Shown here one piece after another: positions 12,401 to 24,780 of a DNA stretch of 64,000 bases; position 1 is the first letter of the stretch, and the number at the start of each line of letters is the position of its first letter. The position numbers and the translations under genes are program-made. The notes under the pieces were generated by a model, which saw only the letters and a program-made list of their open reading frames with translations, was not told where the DNA came from and did no database searches. Origin of the DNA: Acanthochlamys bracteata (Eukaryota; Streptophyta; Magnoliopsida; Pandanales; Velloziaceae); the NCBI GenBank assembly GCA_019914995.1, contig CM034136.1, positions 759,270-823,269 of the forward strand, in the 5' to 3' direction.

Positions 12401-15400
12401 GAAACTGCAGATTCTTGTCCAGAATCAGTTCGTAAACAAGTTGCAAGAAAGGTGATCTAAAGAACTTTTTTCCTTGTTTCTGGCTGCATTACCATATTAT
12501 CATCAGTGTTTAGTTCATTTTATAGGTTAGGTCTTTGAATGGCCAGTAAAACCAGTAGGCATTGTATTGCCTGAAAATGCAGTACTCATAATGCATCATT
12601 ACTTCCGGCTGTAGACACTGTGGTATCGATATCGTGTAACTAAGAGGCTATTTGTTTTGGCTATCCTCCATATTCCATTATTTTAATTTAGTTCTCAAAA
12701 ACTATGCTAAGAATGAAAAAGCTGATATTCTCAAGGTATAGTTCTCAAGATATATTTCCAACCCATAAGCCACTTCTCGAATGAACTGAGTACCCAACCG
12801 TCTAGATCTACTAACCTGCACAGACCCGACCACATAGCATAGTGTTCGGAAAAGCCAGTCCTATGAATAAGGCCCAGGCACATGTATTAGGCCTTTATGA
12901 AGTTTCCTACAATAATATCACAAAAGATGTTGAAGAAATTTGTAATTCACAGTCTAAACAGTAGGCTAGGAAATTGCATGTCTATATATTTGGTCCAGTT
13001 TGTACCCAAAAGTATCTATCTAACCCAATTTCCCCTGTTCTCAACCAATTAAATGGGTCAAGCATCTGAAGGTACCTGAGCCTTAGCCATCTCTAGTTTT
13101 GGCCTGATGCTCATGTCAGTTGGTGTCGCTCAGCGTGTTGATGCCAACGCCACGTAATGAACAAATTTAATTGTGCATCAAGTGCAATGAATAACAATCA
13201 AGGCTAGACACTTGAAAATTGGTAGATTGAATCAATTGGAATTGTATCTCTTAATAGGAAGTTAAAATGGGAATCAGGTAACATGAATGATAATCTTTAT
13301 CTAAGTTATGTAATTTTTGGTAAAATCCTTATATTTTCCAGCATATTGCATCTTTAGAAAAGTTTCAAGTTCTTGTTAGCATTACCATTCAACATTAGTT
13401 TCAATCACTTGTTAACAGGCATCATTTAAACTTTCATGGGGATGCAACGGGAGCAGTGGCCAACAGAAGCATGAGATTGTCTCCTTTGAAAAAGGAAACA
13501 TTACAACAGCAGAGCGAAGCAACAAGCAAGTAAGTCATTTTGTGTATTATCATTTTATACCTGTTCTCTTCAAAACCTGATGTCTTTATGCTAGTACTAT
13601 GCTTTCAAGACATATTTCTCACATGTTGTCCTCTTTTCTAGATTTTATTGAAGTGGGAGTCACAACCTCGGACTGTGCTTATCTTAACTAAACCAAATTC
13701 CAATTCAGTTAGAGCTCTATGCTCTGAAATAGTAAGGTGGGTGCCTAGTATGTGCATAACCAGTTAACCAACATACCACTGAGGGTTATCCTCTGATATA
13801 TATTGCTAGTCTATATGATGTAGATGGCTAAATGATTATCGGAAGATAGATGTTTTTGTTGAGCCCAGAGTGAAGAATGAACTTGTGACAGAATCTTCTT
13901 ATTTCAAATTTGTTCAAACTTGGAAAGATGGTAAGCAAAATCATATGATGGTAATTTTGAATTTCCCTCTACCTGTTTTATTAAAAGTTTTAGTCTAATC
14001 TACACTTGATGCAATTATAGTTTACTGTTTTGTTTGTTGATTATCTTAATGCCCTCTGAGAAATATGTATGATATAGTTGGCTAATTCATTTTTCCATAG
14101 ATTGATTGTTGGATTCCTTCTTATGTATCATAGATGACGAAATAATGTTGCTGCACACAAAGGTAGATCTGGTGGTTACTCTTGGAGGGGATGGAACCGT
14201 TCTTTGGGTATGCATTTACTTCTATATAATTTGCGTGTCATTTTTAAATAATAAGACTACTTGAGGTTGTATTGGTGATCCTAATATATATTTCAAGGCT
14301 GTAACTAGTACAGAAGGGTCGGATAATTTCTTCGCTCTGGAATAATTCACAAATGAAAGACTTGATTGTTTTGCTTATCATCCATTAATAACTGTAATGA
14401 TTCTGTATGAGCAATCAAAATTTCTTATCTCATCACATGTTATAAAGATACATATTCCATCTCTACATGTTGCATCAATCTGAATTCCACTGTAAGGCTT
14501 TTTTGTTGCCACTAGTTTGTGGCTTTATAATGATCGGGTGCGTTTGGCAACACGTTCAAAAGCTGTTTTTCAACTTTTCTCCATTTCACATTTTTCAATA
14601 CATATTTTATAAGTATTTAGAAATTTTATTTAAGAATTTAGATAGTGTAGAAATTTTACGTAATGAGATCTTTTTATTGCTTATTTATATTATTTTTTTG
14701 GAAGTAAAAAAAATAAAGCTCGTTTTCTAAAAAGGACAAAAATGCCCTCTATTTTAGAAAAGCTCCATTTCATAAGCAATCCCAAACGCACCCGATGTTT
14801 TTGCTGTGTGTTACACTTTCTTGTTGGTTAATTATTTAGATCTGTTTAAATAAAGCTTCATCCACTAGATTGTACAATCTTTTTGAAGAAACAATTGTAA
14901 ATGGCGTAAATTTTGGAACATGCACAAAATTATTACTGTAAGTAAAATGTTTATGGAATATGACTTTAACGTGCATGGCTCGAGTAGAGGTAGATTTTTG
15001 GGTACTGAATAGTTTTACAAGCATGGTTTGCTTAGTTCTTGCAAACGTTGTCACAAGTCAAATAGGCCCACTTGTGGTAATACAGTAGTCTTTTCCCTGC
15101 TTTTCTAATCTGTAGTTTCCTGGATATTCTGTATGTTGGTTGCTGGAGCCTGGAAAGAGTGGTTAGCTGAAACAAAGTCTGCAACATGATGTTTAAACCT
15201 TTACATCTGGACAAATTTTCTAAGTGAAGTAATCAATCTTAACCAACAATGGCTACTAACCAACTCCTGATATGTTTCTGCTTTGGGTATATGCACCTTT
15301 CATCTAGCCCAGAATGGTTGTCGATAAGTTAATTTGTAGCTATTTTTGTTTTTTCTTCTCAAATTTGAATATAAGTGGTGTCTTTTAACTGTTGCCGTCG

Positions 15401-17326
15401 TACAGATTACTTGGCCTTGTATACTGTATATGAGATTTTGTTAATAGACTTCTGTTCTCCCACCAATGTCTGGACTAAAACCAGCTGTTTTCTGTCTGTA
15501 TGTTCGTCACAGGCAGCATCTTTGTTTAAAGGACCAGCTCCTCCTTTTGTTCCGTTCTCCCTAGGATCTTTGGGTTTTATGACCCCATTTCGTATCCTTA
15601 ACCTACTTCATTTATTGTTTGATTGATTCTCAAATCATCAAAGAATTTGTGCTGAAAAATGCAACAGATATTTTTCCATATGGTCAAATTTTCTTTCTAA
15701 TCTGTTTACGTATCCTGAACTATTATTTAATAGTTGCTGTGCTCGAAGAGTTGCCATTTAGTCTATTTTTGTTCTTTTTGTGGAGCAAGAAAAAAAATAA
15801 TGCCTAAACTCTAAACTATCTAAACTAAAAGTAGAAGAGCTAATCAGTTATTTCTTCCATGACTCGGAGTATGCTTTCTGTTTCTCATTTATAAGTGTCA
15901 CAATCTAATTATTAACTCGAGCTCTCTATGTCCCCTATTCTATCTCCTTAAAGAGTTCAAAGAGTATCTGCTACTTGGGAAGAAGTGTTGAATGGTATAC
16001 TCTATTTATCATTGAAGTTGTTCTGTCTTACGAGTAACCTTTAAGGTAGAGTATCTTAAGTATTAAAATTTCTCTGTTCTATAACTACGAGCAATCTTTA
16101 ACAACCATTAGACAGTGAAAACTACCGGGAGTGTCTAGATTCAGTATTGAAGGGGCCCTTTAGCATTACGCTACGCCATCGCTTGCAGTGCCATGTTATC
16201 CGAGAAGCAGCAAAGAATGAACTGGAAACTGAAGATCCAATTCTAGTTTTGAATGAAGTTACTATTGATCGTGGGATATCATCGTACCTCACTTACTTGG
16301 AATGCTATTGCGATAATTCTTTTGTGACATCTGTTCAAGGTGATGGTTTGATCATATCAACGACATCTGGAAGCACTGCATACTCATTAGCAGCTGGTGG
16401 TTCAATGGTCCATCCACAGGCATGTTGATACTCTATTCTCCTAGAAATTTTCCTTTTTGTTTTCTGATAATATGGTAAAAAATGACTTAACTTCTTTCAA
16501 CTATGCATGGTTCACCAGTTTTAAAGAGCAAATAAGTTTCTAGAAAATTTAGTCATTTGTGATAGAAATTCATTTTGGTTTGACCAAGTAGGCAGTGGAT
16601 TTATGTGCATGAGAATCAGAATTCTCGAATAAGATGAGCTTAGCAATACTTGTACTAGCAGTTATCCTTAATAATAAACTGTACTTGTTTTCGCATAGTA
16701 TCATATCTAACACTGAGCATGTATTTCCTCCACTTATAACTTTACAGATGGGTCGACGTCTGTCTTAATACTTTGCAAAGCAAATACATCATCCTATATA
16801 TATATATAGGGCACACAAACATCTGCAAATAAGTTGCGTCCATACACACGAGTCTAGTTCTTGAAGATTGGTTTTTGACGATTTTTAAAAAATTTTTGAC
16901 CATCTTGTATTATCTCAAACTAATCGGGAAGGTAGAGGAAAAAATGCAGTTCTGTCATTCTCACTTTCTTGCTTGCGCACTTGCTTTCATACATGACAGA
17001 ATTTTGCACTGCAGGTACCTGCTATTCTGTTTACACCAATTTGCCCGCATTCTCTATCTTTCAGACCATTGATTTTGCCAGAATATGTCACCTTGCGAGT
17101 ACAAGTTCCTTTCAACAGTAGAGGTCATGCATGGGCATCCTTCGATGGTAAGGACAGGAAGCAGTTGGCCCCTGGTGACGCACTGATCTGCAGCATGGCT
17201 CCGTGGCCAGTGCCCACAGCTTGCCAAGTGGATTCAACTACCGACTTTCTTCGTAGCATCCATGAAGGCCTTCACTGGAACTTGAGGAAAAGCCAATCAT
17301 TTGATGGCCCTCGTGAATCATCATAG
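9403..17326 (+). CDS. NADK1: NAD kinase, cytosolic NADK1-like, 11 exons
   Basis: The enzyme phosphorylates NAD to NADP with ATP. Exons: 9403-9423, 10066-10231, 10871-10990, 12288-12451, 13419-13529, 13642-13736, 13824-13930, 14134-14207, 15513-15591, 16112-16419 and 17015-17326. Together they give 518 residues with all phases consistent, close to the usual plant NADK1 length. The variable N-terminal part includes an alanine-rich helix ([20 protein letters not shown]). The catalytic domain shows [16 protein letters not shown] (GGDG at 279-282), [23 protein letters not shown] (Asn360-Glu361) and [16 protein letters not shown] (389-404). The C-terminus is the plant form ending near [15 protein letters not shown]. 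No plastid transit peptide or long regulatory extension is seen, unlike NADK2. Intron 10 has a GC donor. Exon 4 has an alternative in-frame acceptor 18 nt upstream (exon from 12270). Intron 8 holds a MITE and intron 3 a tandem duplication. Confidence 0.94.
11519..11930. repeat. Tandem duplication of ~211 bp in NADK1 intron 3
   Basis: Two adjacent diverged copies start at TTAAATGCCAAGCAAAATTC (about 11518) and TTAAATGCCAGCAAAATTC (about 11729). They share in order CTTGGTATTTTTGTTC, CTTCTGTATCAT, TTTTCAG, TTGCATC and ATCATTCCATTCCA / GTCATTCCATTCCA. The period is about 211 bp. It is purely intronic. Confidence 0.7.
14533..14796. mobile_element. AT-rich MITE with 15-bp perfect terminal inverted repeat
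   Basis: The left end ATCGGGTGCGTTTGG and right end CCAAACGCACCCGAT are exact reverse complements, enclosing 264 bp of AT-rich sequence in NADK1 intron 8. This is the best-preserved copy of a family with many degenerate relatives in the window. I could not resolve a direct target duplication, so the superfamily is unsettled. Confidence 0.65.
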
Positions 17327-18327
17327 TCATTACAAAACTTTGGTAAATTTCTGTAAACTTAATGCGGTTGAAACCTATAATTTCTAAATGGGGACGTATC
17401 AGGGCTTCGTTGAGATTGTTGCGGGCATCAAATAAGTGGTTTATGCTTGCCATAGATCTGTCTTGGAGACCGAGGAGTAAACCTAGCATATACACATGTA
17501 TAATTTGTATTATCACTTTTATTAACATCTTCATGAATGTAACATGGAAATATGTAAATTTGTATCTTATTATTCCAAGGAATAAAGGGGTGTTTTGGCA
17601 TTGCGTTTCATATTACTTTTCGTTTCAAAAAGATTTTCACATTTTTTAATAAATTTTCTGCAGTATTTAAAAAATTTTAAACATTTATAAAGTATAAATT
17701 AAATTAAATTTGTTTTTCAAAAATAAATTTTATTTCAGAAATTATTTTAAACAATTCTAAACTGTCTCCTTTTTTAATTTAATGTTGTTGAACAGCGTTG
17801 GATACTGAATGGATATGTTATTTGATGCCGAGTGAGTTGCTACCGCTACGTTACTGCAATTCATGGCCAAAGGAAGGGATTCCAGATATTACAATATCGT
17901 TGCTTACCATTTAAAATCTCAAATACAAGAAAGATTAATTTTACAGAACAGCAAAATGTTGTCAGATTTCATCCATATTAAACACAGATAAGTTAGATAA
18001 AAATTTCACTATATTTATCAAGGAATAAAAAATAAAACAAGCTCATGTCTGATGCCGGACAGAAAATGTAACTCAAGCGGCAGCAACACACACTACTTTA
18101 CAAAGAGCAAAGCAAATTGCACCTAAAACAAAATACATCATCTAAGTAACTCACTTGTTTTCTACAGATAACTTTGACATGCAGTTCTCCAATTTTGTAA
18201 ACAACACAAACATCCAAAAAAATATTTTCCATAAGATTATCTCCATTCAAATCTTGCTAAAACAATTATACAGATGTTTGAACATAGGATCAAGTACTGT
18301 AGTGGGATGAGAACCAAACATATGAAA
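17327..18327. other. Convergent intergenic between NADK1 and mL54
   Basis: About 17327-17585 is the likely NADK1 3'UTR (AATAAAGG near 17579). An AT-rich MITE-like stretch follows at 17587-17765. The rest, 17766-18327, is the likely mL54 3'UTR on the minus strand. No further gene was seen. Confidence 0.5.
17587..17765. repeat. AT-rich MITE-like element
   Basis: It begins GGGGTGTTTTGGCATTGCG and continues into the same AT-rich interior seen at 14533-14796 (TTTTTTAATAAATTTT, CAAAAATAAATTTTATTTC). It ends near AAACAATTCTAAACTG. Right boundary and target duplication are unclear. Confidence 0.4.
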
Positions 18328-18729
18328 TTAATTCTTGGCCCTGACAGCGTAATTTTCTTTGATTCGAGCACGATTATCTAACTTAACAAACCGCTTAAGT
18401 TCCTCGAAAGGAAGAGTTTCTACGTCCTTCCTCCTCAGTTCGCTGAGTGGCAGTTGCTTGTCAAGCAAATGCCACAGCCACTCAGGATATTCTGAATCTG
18501 GCAAAATCTTGAGTTCTGCGCCTTCCTTAAGGATATTGGCTCCAAATACTGTGGTCGCTTTCAGTTCTTTGCTCAGTGTGGATGCTTTAGGAGCATCACC
18601 AGCTGCGGCACCCTTTCCACCCTTCTTTGACTTGGCACCTCCTGCTGAAATGCTTCTGCTTCCTGCTAAGCAAGATGCTTGTTTAAGGATCCCAATGTGA
18701 CCAAATAATCGCCTAGAAGTCATTCGCAT
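18328..18729 (-). CDS. Mitochondrial large-subunit ribosomal protein mL54 (L37/MRPL54 family)
   Basis: This is a structural protein of the mitochondrial ribosome large subunit. The single coding exon gives 133 residues. The N-terminus (MRMTSRRLFGHIGILKQAS) is basic, serine-rich and free of acids, as a mitochondrial presequence should be. It is followed by a Lys/Gly/Ala-rich linker (KSKKGGKGAAAG) and the conserved domain: TTVFGANILKEGAELKILPD, YPEWLWHLLDK, LPLSELRRKDVETLP and a basic tail KENYAVRAKN. The ATG at 18729 is the first after a 3' splice site at 18740-18741; ATG 18723 is an alternative. The 5'UTR is split: a donor at 20034-20035 defines a 1296-bp intron and an upstream noncoding exon of about 20036-20110, inferred from splice signals. 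Family identity is firm; the UTR intron is an inference. Confidence 0.9.
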   Translation of the reverse strand: MRMTSRRLFGHIGILKQASCLAGSRSISAGGAKSKKGGKGAAAGDAPKASTLSKELKATTVFGANILKEGAELKILPDSEYPEWLWHLLDKQLPLSELRRKDVETLPFEELKRFVKLDNRARIKENYAVRAKN

Positions 18730-18739
18730 ATTATTGTAC

Positions 18740-20035
18740 CTGCAGCATAAGCATAGCATATACATTGAGTAAGAATGGAGATTCTAGATATATAACACAA
18801 TAATAGGAAAAACTGCGAAGCCAAATGAAAGGAACAAAAATATCTCTACTCGACAAAATGACTTAAAAGAGGTCTAAATGTCTAAAATTTATAACAGCGA
18901 CGTGTTTGAAAGGCAATCGATAGTCACTGTCAATATTATACAATGAGTTGTAGAATATAGTATTGGGTTCACACCCGCATAATTATGCCCATGGTTTCCT
19001 CGACTTTTCAAGACTTGGGCCAAGAAAGCATGATCATGGTATAAGTATTAACTTTATCTACACAACAGTCATGTTGGATTTCATCAAGCACGTACATTCT
19101 CCATGAAAACCAAAGTTCTAGATCATCTGTACTGTAAACTTCGACATGTAGAACTTTCATGGAATCTATGTTCCTAGCGATACCCATGGATTCTAGATCA
19201 TTCTATCAGACACCTTAACCGAATCGAGAACAGCAAACCTTCTCATCCCCTTGTTTCAAATGTGAGTAAACCATCACCGCGCATACTCTCTACTATGCCC
19301 AGCATCTGATCAATTTGATTCATCTTTCCTAGAAGGAGAACCATCTTATCATTTGCATACATCATCTCCTTGCACCTTAAACACAAGGTGGCCCGTAAAG
19401 AAACCAAAGCTGATTTAAAATCGTTTCCCAAAATTGAAAGCACTTCTTTTCAATCCCAGAACTTGCCTCTTCACACTGTTTAGATTGAATAATATCCTCA
19501 ACATGCCATTACAAACGCCAACGGTTAGCTCTCCTTATAACGAATGCCCTCTTCCCTATCTTATAACCTCAAACTTCCTATATGTCTATAGATTGAGACG
19601 GATTCAACAAAGTAGTTCGCTTTTCCCTAGGACACCAAGAACAAACTCAAGCCGTTATACCTCTGCAAACCCTAAGCCACTGCTGTATTGAACCCATAAT
19701 AATAAAGCTATCTCTAATGGAAACCTCAATTATCCCTCGAGATAACTGTTAACAAACTTTTTCATCCGAAGTAATACCAACATTAAATTTTCAATCCCAA
19801 AAGCAGCTCTATTTCAATGCTAAAAAAAAGTAATTTAGACCAAATTGAACGTAAGGATTCAACAGTCATTAGCTTCACCACAACCTACAAAACCAAGAAA
19901 ATTGAAACTAAACAATCCATCATGGAAGAAGATTGCCGCTTTAAACAACTTGATGTTGTGAAAACAACGGCAATTCATCAAAAAAACAAAATATTTGATT
20001 CAACAGAGTGGGAAAAAAGATCATCTAAATCGTAC
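18740..20035 (-). other. Predicted 5'UTR intron of the mL54 gene
   Basis: On the minus strand a CTCAG|GTACG donor (20034-20035) pairs with a GCTGCAG acceptor (18740-18741) immediately before the coding exon. The interior carries short open frames on both strands, such as minus 19443-19243. I could not tie any of them to a family. A telo-box-like AAACCCTAA occurs near 19667. Nothing else was recognised. Confidence 0.5.
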
Positions 20036-20149
20036 CTGAGTCCTGAGGTTGGAGGGAACACGGAATACAGCACTGGTAGAGAGATTCTGAATAATTTGAT
20101 TCGATCACGGAGGACCTGCGATTGATAATGATATTTGACGGGGTTTGTA

Positions 20150-20595
20150 ATTGCTTAAACAAAAGATTTATTTTTATATTTTTAATATTTAAAATTTTCA
20201 AAAACTTAAAATACAAAATTATTAGACATTATAAAACTTAATATATAAAATATTTTAAATAAAAAGTCAGATTTATTTTTTTAAAATAATTTATTTTAAA
20301 AATTTCTTATTTCAAACAGGGTCGGATTTATTCACATTGATGATCTATCCGCTCAGGATGGGTTTAGAATTGTTTATGAAATAAAGTATTTCTAAAATAG
20401 ATGGTATTTTAATTTTTTTTAAAAATAAGTTTTATTTTTAAGAAAAAAGTAAAAATATGAAATAAAAAAATCTCACGTAAAATTTTTCTACACTATCTAA
20501 AATTTTAAATAATTTTTTAATACTTATAAAATATATATCGAAAATATAAAATTAAAAAATTAAAAAATGACTTTTGGTATGCACTCTCAGAATCA
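20150..20595. repeat. Two AT-rich MITE-like copies
   Basis: About 20150-20335 and about 20360-20595 repeat the AT-rich family interior; the second is in reverse orientation (TTGTTTATGAAATAAAG ... AATGACTTTTGGTATGC). They lie between the mL54 5' end and the promoter of the next plus-strand gene. Boundaries are approximate. Confidence 0.4.
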
Positions 20596-20850
20596 AAATA
20601 AAAGACAAACGGATCTATTGGATCCGATCCATTGTAGACTGGTTCAAAACTTCAAATGAACAAAATTCAAAAGGTATCCTAGTCGGGTGTGGATTTTAGG
20701 ATTGGGACCCGTTTGATTTTTAGGACTGGTTATTGCGAATAAAGTTACCTCTAGCTCGAAAATGCACACCATGAGAACCATGTAGGAGAGGTTTTGCAGA
20801 AGCAAGCAAAGCCCTAGCTGCAATTTCTCCGCTACCCAAATGAAGAACCG

Positions 20851-20860
20851 AAAACCCTAG
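20851..20860 (+). promoter_or_regulatory. Telo-box-like element (AAAACCCTAG)
   Basis: AAAACCCTAG lies about 65 bp upstream of the ATG at 20923. Telo-box motifs (AAACCCTA) are common near the 5' ends of plant translation and ribosome-biogenesis genes. Function here is inferred from position only. Confidence 0.3.
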
Positions 20861-20922
20861 TTTCAATTTTCATTCTTTCCAATTCTTTTTGTCGATTCTA
20901 GATTAGTAATTGATCGACAGCG

Positions 20923-21172
20923 ATGACGCAGAAGGGAAACCTATTCAAGGGCCAGCAGAAACGCAAATCGATTCCTCCCAATCGACATGGAAAAACTTCA
21001 GATAATCGAAAAGGTTAGAAATTTAGGGACTTTAAAATTTCTGATTCATTGTATTGAATTTTGTTTTTCTTTTCTTTTTTTGTTTGTTGGTTGCTAATTC
21101 GAGCAATTAATGGGCGCAGGGAAGAGGGTTGTGAAAACCTCGAAGATCACTAAGGATATGGATATCGATCGA
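20923..21172 (+). CDS. Small basic protein, UPF0390/LTV10-like, two visible exons (3' end not found)
   Basis: Exon 1 (20923-21013) encodes MTQKGNLFKGQQKRKS then IPPNRHGKTSDNRK. Exon 2 (21120-21172) encodes GKRVVKTSKITKDMDIDR. The junction is phase 1 and exon 2 ends in phase 0 at CGA|GTAAGC. The lysine/arginine-rich start and RKGKR...K.TKDMD pattern resemble plant homologues of the animal Leydig-cell-tumour 10 kDa protein (C19orf53 type), whose function is poorly known. Plant members normally have a further exon beginning with a Glu-Leu-Thr-Lys type segment. I could not find it before the next TE-derived block or beyond it. The gene may be truncated by insertions, have a long intron, or read into an alternative end. 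The family call is moderate. Confidence 0.5.
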
Positions 21173-24100
21173 GTAAGCTCTTCTATTTCCGAAGTTTGTT
21201 GTGATTTGTTGGTAGAAGTGCTTGATAGTTTTGATTCTTTTGGATTGCAGTGTAAATATGGTTGGTTTTCTTTAAGGGTTACTGGTGGATGCTGTTTGAA
21301 TGATTCGTCAAGTAACCATTGTTGTTGTTGATTTATTTATTTTTGGTGCAAATTTACTCGTTTGTCTTCTTAAACGTATGAGGAGATTACCTTGTATGGT
21401 GAGATTTCTTTGCAGGCATCTTTCACTCTCTATCAGCCAACTTCACACATGAGTTCCTCCAATGTCATTTGCCACAAATCCTTGTAAACTTCAATTGCTA
21501 CATGTTCCTTACAAGTGTTGAGGGATCAGCATTGTTCACCAACTCCAGCTGGCTCTTCTTGACTTCCTTTTTTTAAAGTTCTACCTTCATTGCTTTCTAA
21601 CCATGCATTCGTAACTCTTATAGTTTGCTTTGTATCCACGGAAAACCTTGTCAGCCTTTTCTTTTGACACAAACTCTTTAGTGCTCTAATTCTAAGCTAC
21701 CATAGAAGAAGCGATGTTTCTGATCATAGCTTTAAAACATCTTGATTGGTCAATTTGTAAAGTAAGAGGGAACATTTGATTCATAGTCACTGTGGCATGG
21801 GTAATCAATTTATGATTCTTTTCACGAATGGAGAGTTTCAAGTTCCTTCGGGTGCATTCTTTTAGCTTTAGAAGTCACTTCCTCCTACCAGGAAAAACTT
21901 CCTCTGTTCTTTTTTGTCATAAAAAATTACTTACGACAAAATGACTTCCTACACATAAAAAACATCCCACTTTCATCACGTCTATCCCCTTCTTCATTTT
22001 TCCTCTCCATTTCCTTTCTCTGTTTTTTTTTTTCAGTCTTTCTCTCCTGCGGCGCCTCCCTCCCTCCCCCTGCGCGACCCGTCTGATCTGTTTCCAGTCA
22101 AAATCCTTCTCCACAAGCCTTCTCTCTCTTGTAAGCAGTTGTTTTTCGTTCACTGCCCCGGTTGTTTCTCTCTCCGTCTTCTTCTCTCTTGGTTTTCACC
22201 TGATCTACTTTTCTGAGCTTTGATCTACTTGTAAGAGAGATGTTTGAAGAATTTTGAAGCATAGAAGTTGTTTTCTGTTCAGATGAAGTCGTTTCTTAGA
22301 CTCTGGTTAGTGTTTTGGTTTGATTTTCATGGTATTTGTAGTATGGGTTGTTCCGATCTTTGGAAACTAGTGAGATGGGTTGGGTTTTTCAGTAGTTTCT
22401 GTTTTATGGTTGGATTTGCGTAATAGAGGACATCTTGTTGTATTTCTTCTAGGGTTTTGAAGGATCTAGTTGTATGACTGTTAAAATCTAGTTGTATTGA
22501 TTGATATGGTTGAACTCTTTTCCTCAGCACATAGAAGTGAGGGAAGCAAGTAAAATGGAATATATAAGAAATTTTTAGTTGTTGTTGTCTTGGATCTGAA
22601 GCTTGTCTCTTGCTTCTGGTTTGGAGGTTCAGGGTCTGATTACATCTTTTGCATCGAAAGTGCTAGTTAATTTTTTGCTATGATTTGTTCTATATAGTTT
22701 AATTCATGTTACGGAATGCAGATAGTTGTTGTTTTATTGTTATTGTTCTCTCTGATCTTGGAGAGAAAGTTTGCTAGTTATTGTTCTCTCCGTTTTATTG
22801 TTGATTCGTTGCTTTATGTAGTTCTTTTTATAAAAGCATGCAGCAAAGTTCATTATGTTGTCAATGACTGAACTATGTTTGAAGCAGACTATAAGAAGTA
22901 GACTATAAGGTGAATTTAGTTGAATTTTGTTCCTTGTCATTTTGGTTATAAAATTTCAATCAAGTTCTCTATATAGCTAAGAACACTAGCAGGATCTACA
23001 TTTTCTGTAAAGTAATAGAATGAAGCTCACTCCCACTGCAGGAGTATTGATCTGTATAATGGATGCAGATAATACTTCTGCTAACTTTCTGCTTTCTAGA
23101 TCTCACTCACTGACATTATACATACACTTCCGTTTTAATATTTATCACAATGTAACCTGTTGTGATTCTTCCATGCTTCCAATACTAATTAGAAATGTAT
23201 GTTTAAGAGTTTTTAAGCTCTGCTGCATGCCTTGTGGAGATTGAATTGTCATTTTACAAAGTTCACTAGTATTTTTCAGTTGATCACTAGTATTCTTTAC
23301 TTGTGGAGAATGAGAATGACCTTCTCTTGACTTGCAAAAAACAACACTAAGTAAACTTACTGCTATCCGACAGTGAAACAATTATGCATATAACTATATA
23401 AGAGCATAATCATTCAAGTTATACAAGTTGCTATTTGATAACAAGTCTTAGATTTTCACGATGGAGTTTTATTTGTTAATGGTCTCTTTCTCAAGATTTT
23501 CCATTTAGTTGGAGTTGTAGGAGCCTTTTTAGTCAAGCTATATGAACAGAGACCTTTTGCTTGTGATTGAGCCCATTTTGGGTTGTGGAGCAATGTGCTT
23601 GTGTGATGATTGTATGCTCTTCTTCATCTAGTTTATCTTTGTTCTTCCTATAGACCTGATTTCGTCTTTATTCCCTCTATGTTTTTCTGCATCAATAGGT
23701 GAATCACGTCATGTGGAGATAGTACTGGATTAAGTGTTAAACACTTTTGTAAGATGCACTGATGCTATGTATGTATTTGTTGACAAAGTAGAGCCTATTT
23801 GCTATTGTATCTAAATTAGAACATCCTTAGTGACTATTTTGATAAAATATTACTAGCATAGATGATGAAGAACAGATGCCGTGGATTGAGTGACTACCTT
23901 AAATTCAGCTACTGTCATCTAATTGGCATATAGGCAAGACAACAGTTGAGAAAGGTCGAAGAAAATCCATTTTTCTTGGAAACTCACTTATGTGATTCTA
24001 ACTATTATGTAACATGACTTTTACCTAATGAAAGAGCAAAATTATGATATTATGATCTAACATTAATAATAGAACTCAGCGCAAGAATTTTGCAATATAA

Positions 24101-24780
24101 GGTATGTGTTTGTAAGGAAGACCCCAAGTGAAGCGTATACAACTTGGTATAGGTGTCATTCCCTCTTGGTCATTCTTTGAGACAGTTGCATAGTTAACAT
24201 GCCAAGATCAGTTGTAGGCACTTGAAACATAGACGAAGGAACTTTTTTTGTTGTTGTTTCAATACACTTTACCCTGCTGGGCAGTCCAGCAAGCAAATAC
24301 TTTCACCTTTTCAAGCATACTGCAGCTGCACTCGTTTAACAAATCAAGCTTGACTCAATGATTTGACTCGTTTAACAAATACATTTTTTGTTGTTAGTCT
24401 TTACCTTCTTTTTCTTTTCAACTCTTGTTGATTTGACTCACTGATTCATGGAATGACATATTGGGGCACTTTAGAAAGTCTTAACTTGTTGCAAGAATGT
24501 GCTCTTTTTTGTACGATGTGTTTTGGATTTGTATGCTTAAATTGGAAACGTTATAATTGTTACTTGTTAACATGCATTTGTTCGAATTTCAATATTATAA
24601 AATATTTGGTTATGTGATTCTGTCTGTAGAAATGATGGCTTATGAGATATCTCTTTGCTGCTACTTTAACATTTTCATTATATTTGAACAATCCTTGATA
24701 GCTTCATACTTTTCTAATATTTTAACCTGTCTAATTGATATAGTATTACCTCTTAATATTTATTTGTGTGATTTTAGCAG
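21173..24780. other. Long noncoding stretch, possible TE-linked 5' region
   Basis: No conserved coding exon was recognised in 3.6 kb. Near 21851 GGGTGCATTCTTTTAGC resembles the terminal repeats of the Tourist-like MITEs in this window. About 21960-22200 is strongly pyrimidine-rich, like a plant 5'UTR. A splice acceptor (TTTTAGCAG) sits directly before the ATG at 24781. This suggests the stretch supplied the promoter and a 5'UTR intron of the Myb/SANT-like gene. A short minus-strand segment near 21420-21510 reads EHVAIEVYKDLWQMTLEEL; it is probably coding debris of unknown origin. Confidence 0.35.

Noticed and set aside
16420..16425. GT donor at 16424 instead of a GC donor in NADK1
   Set aside because: It would add four bases and break the frame to the conserved VPAILFTP exon; the GC site keeps it.
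18359..18700. Plus-strand open frame of 113 codons
   Set aside because: Exact antisense of the mL54 coding exon, with no recognisable protein content.
19243..19443. Minus-strand frame inside the mL54 5'UTR intron
   Set aside because: It looks somewhat protein-like (Leu/Met-rich), but I know no family, it has no splice or start context, and the interval is intronic.
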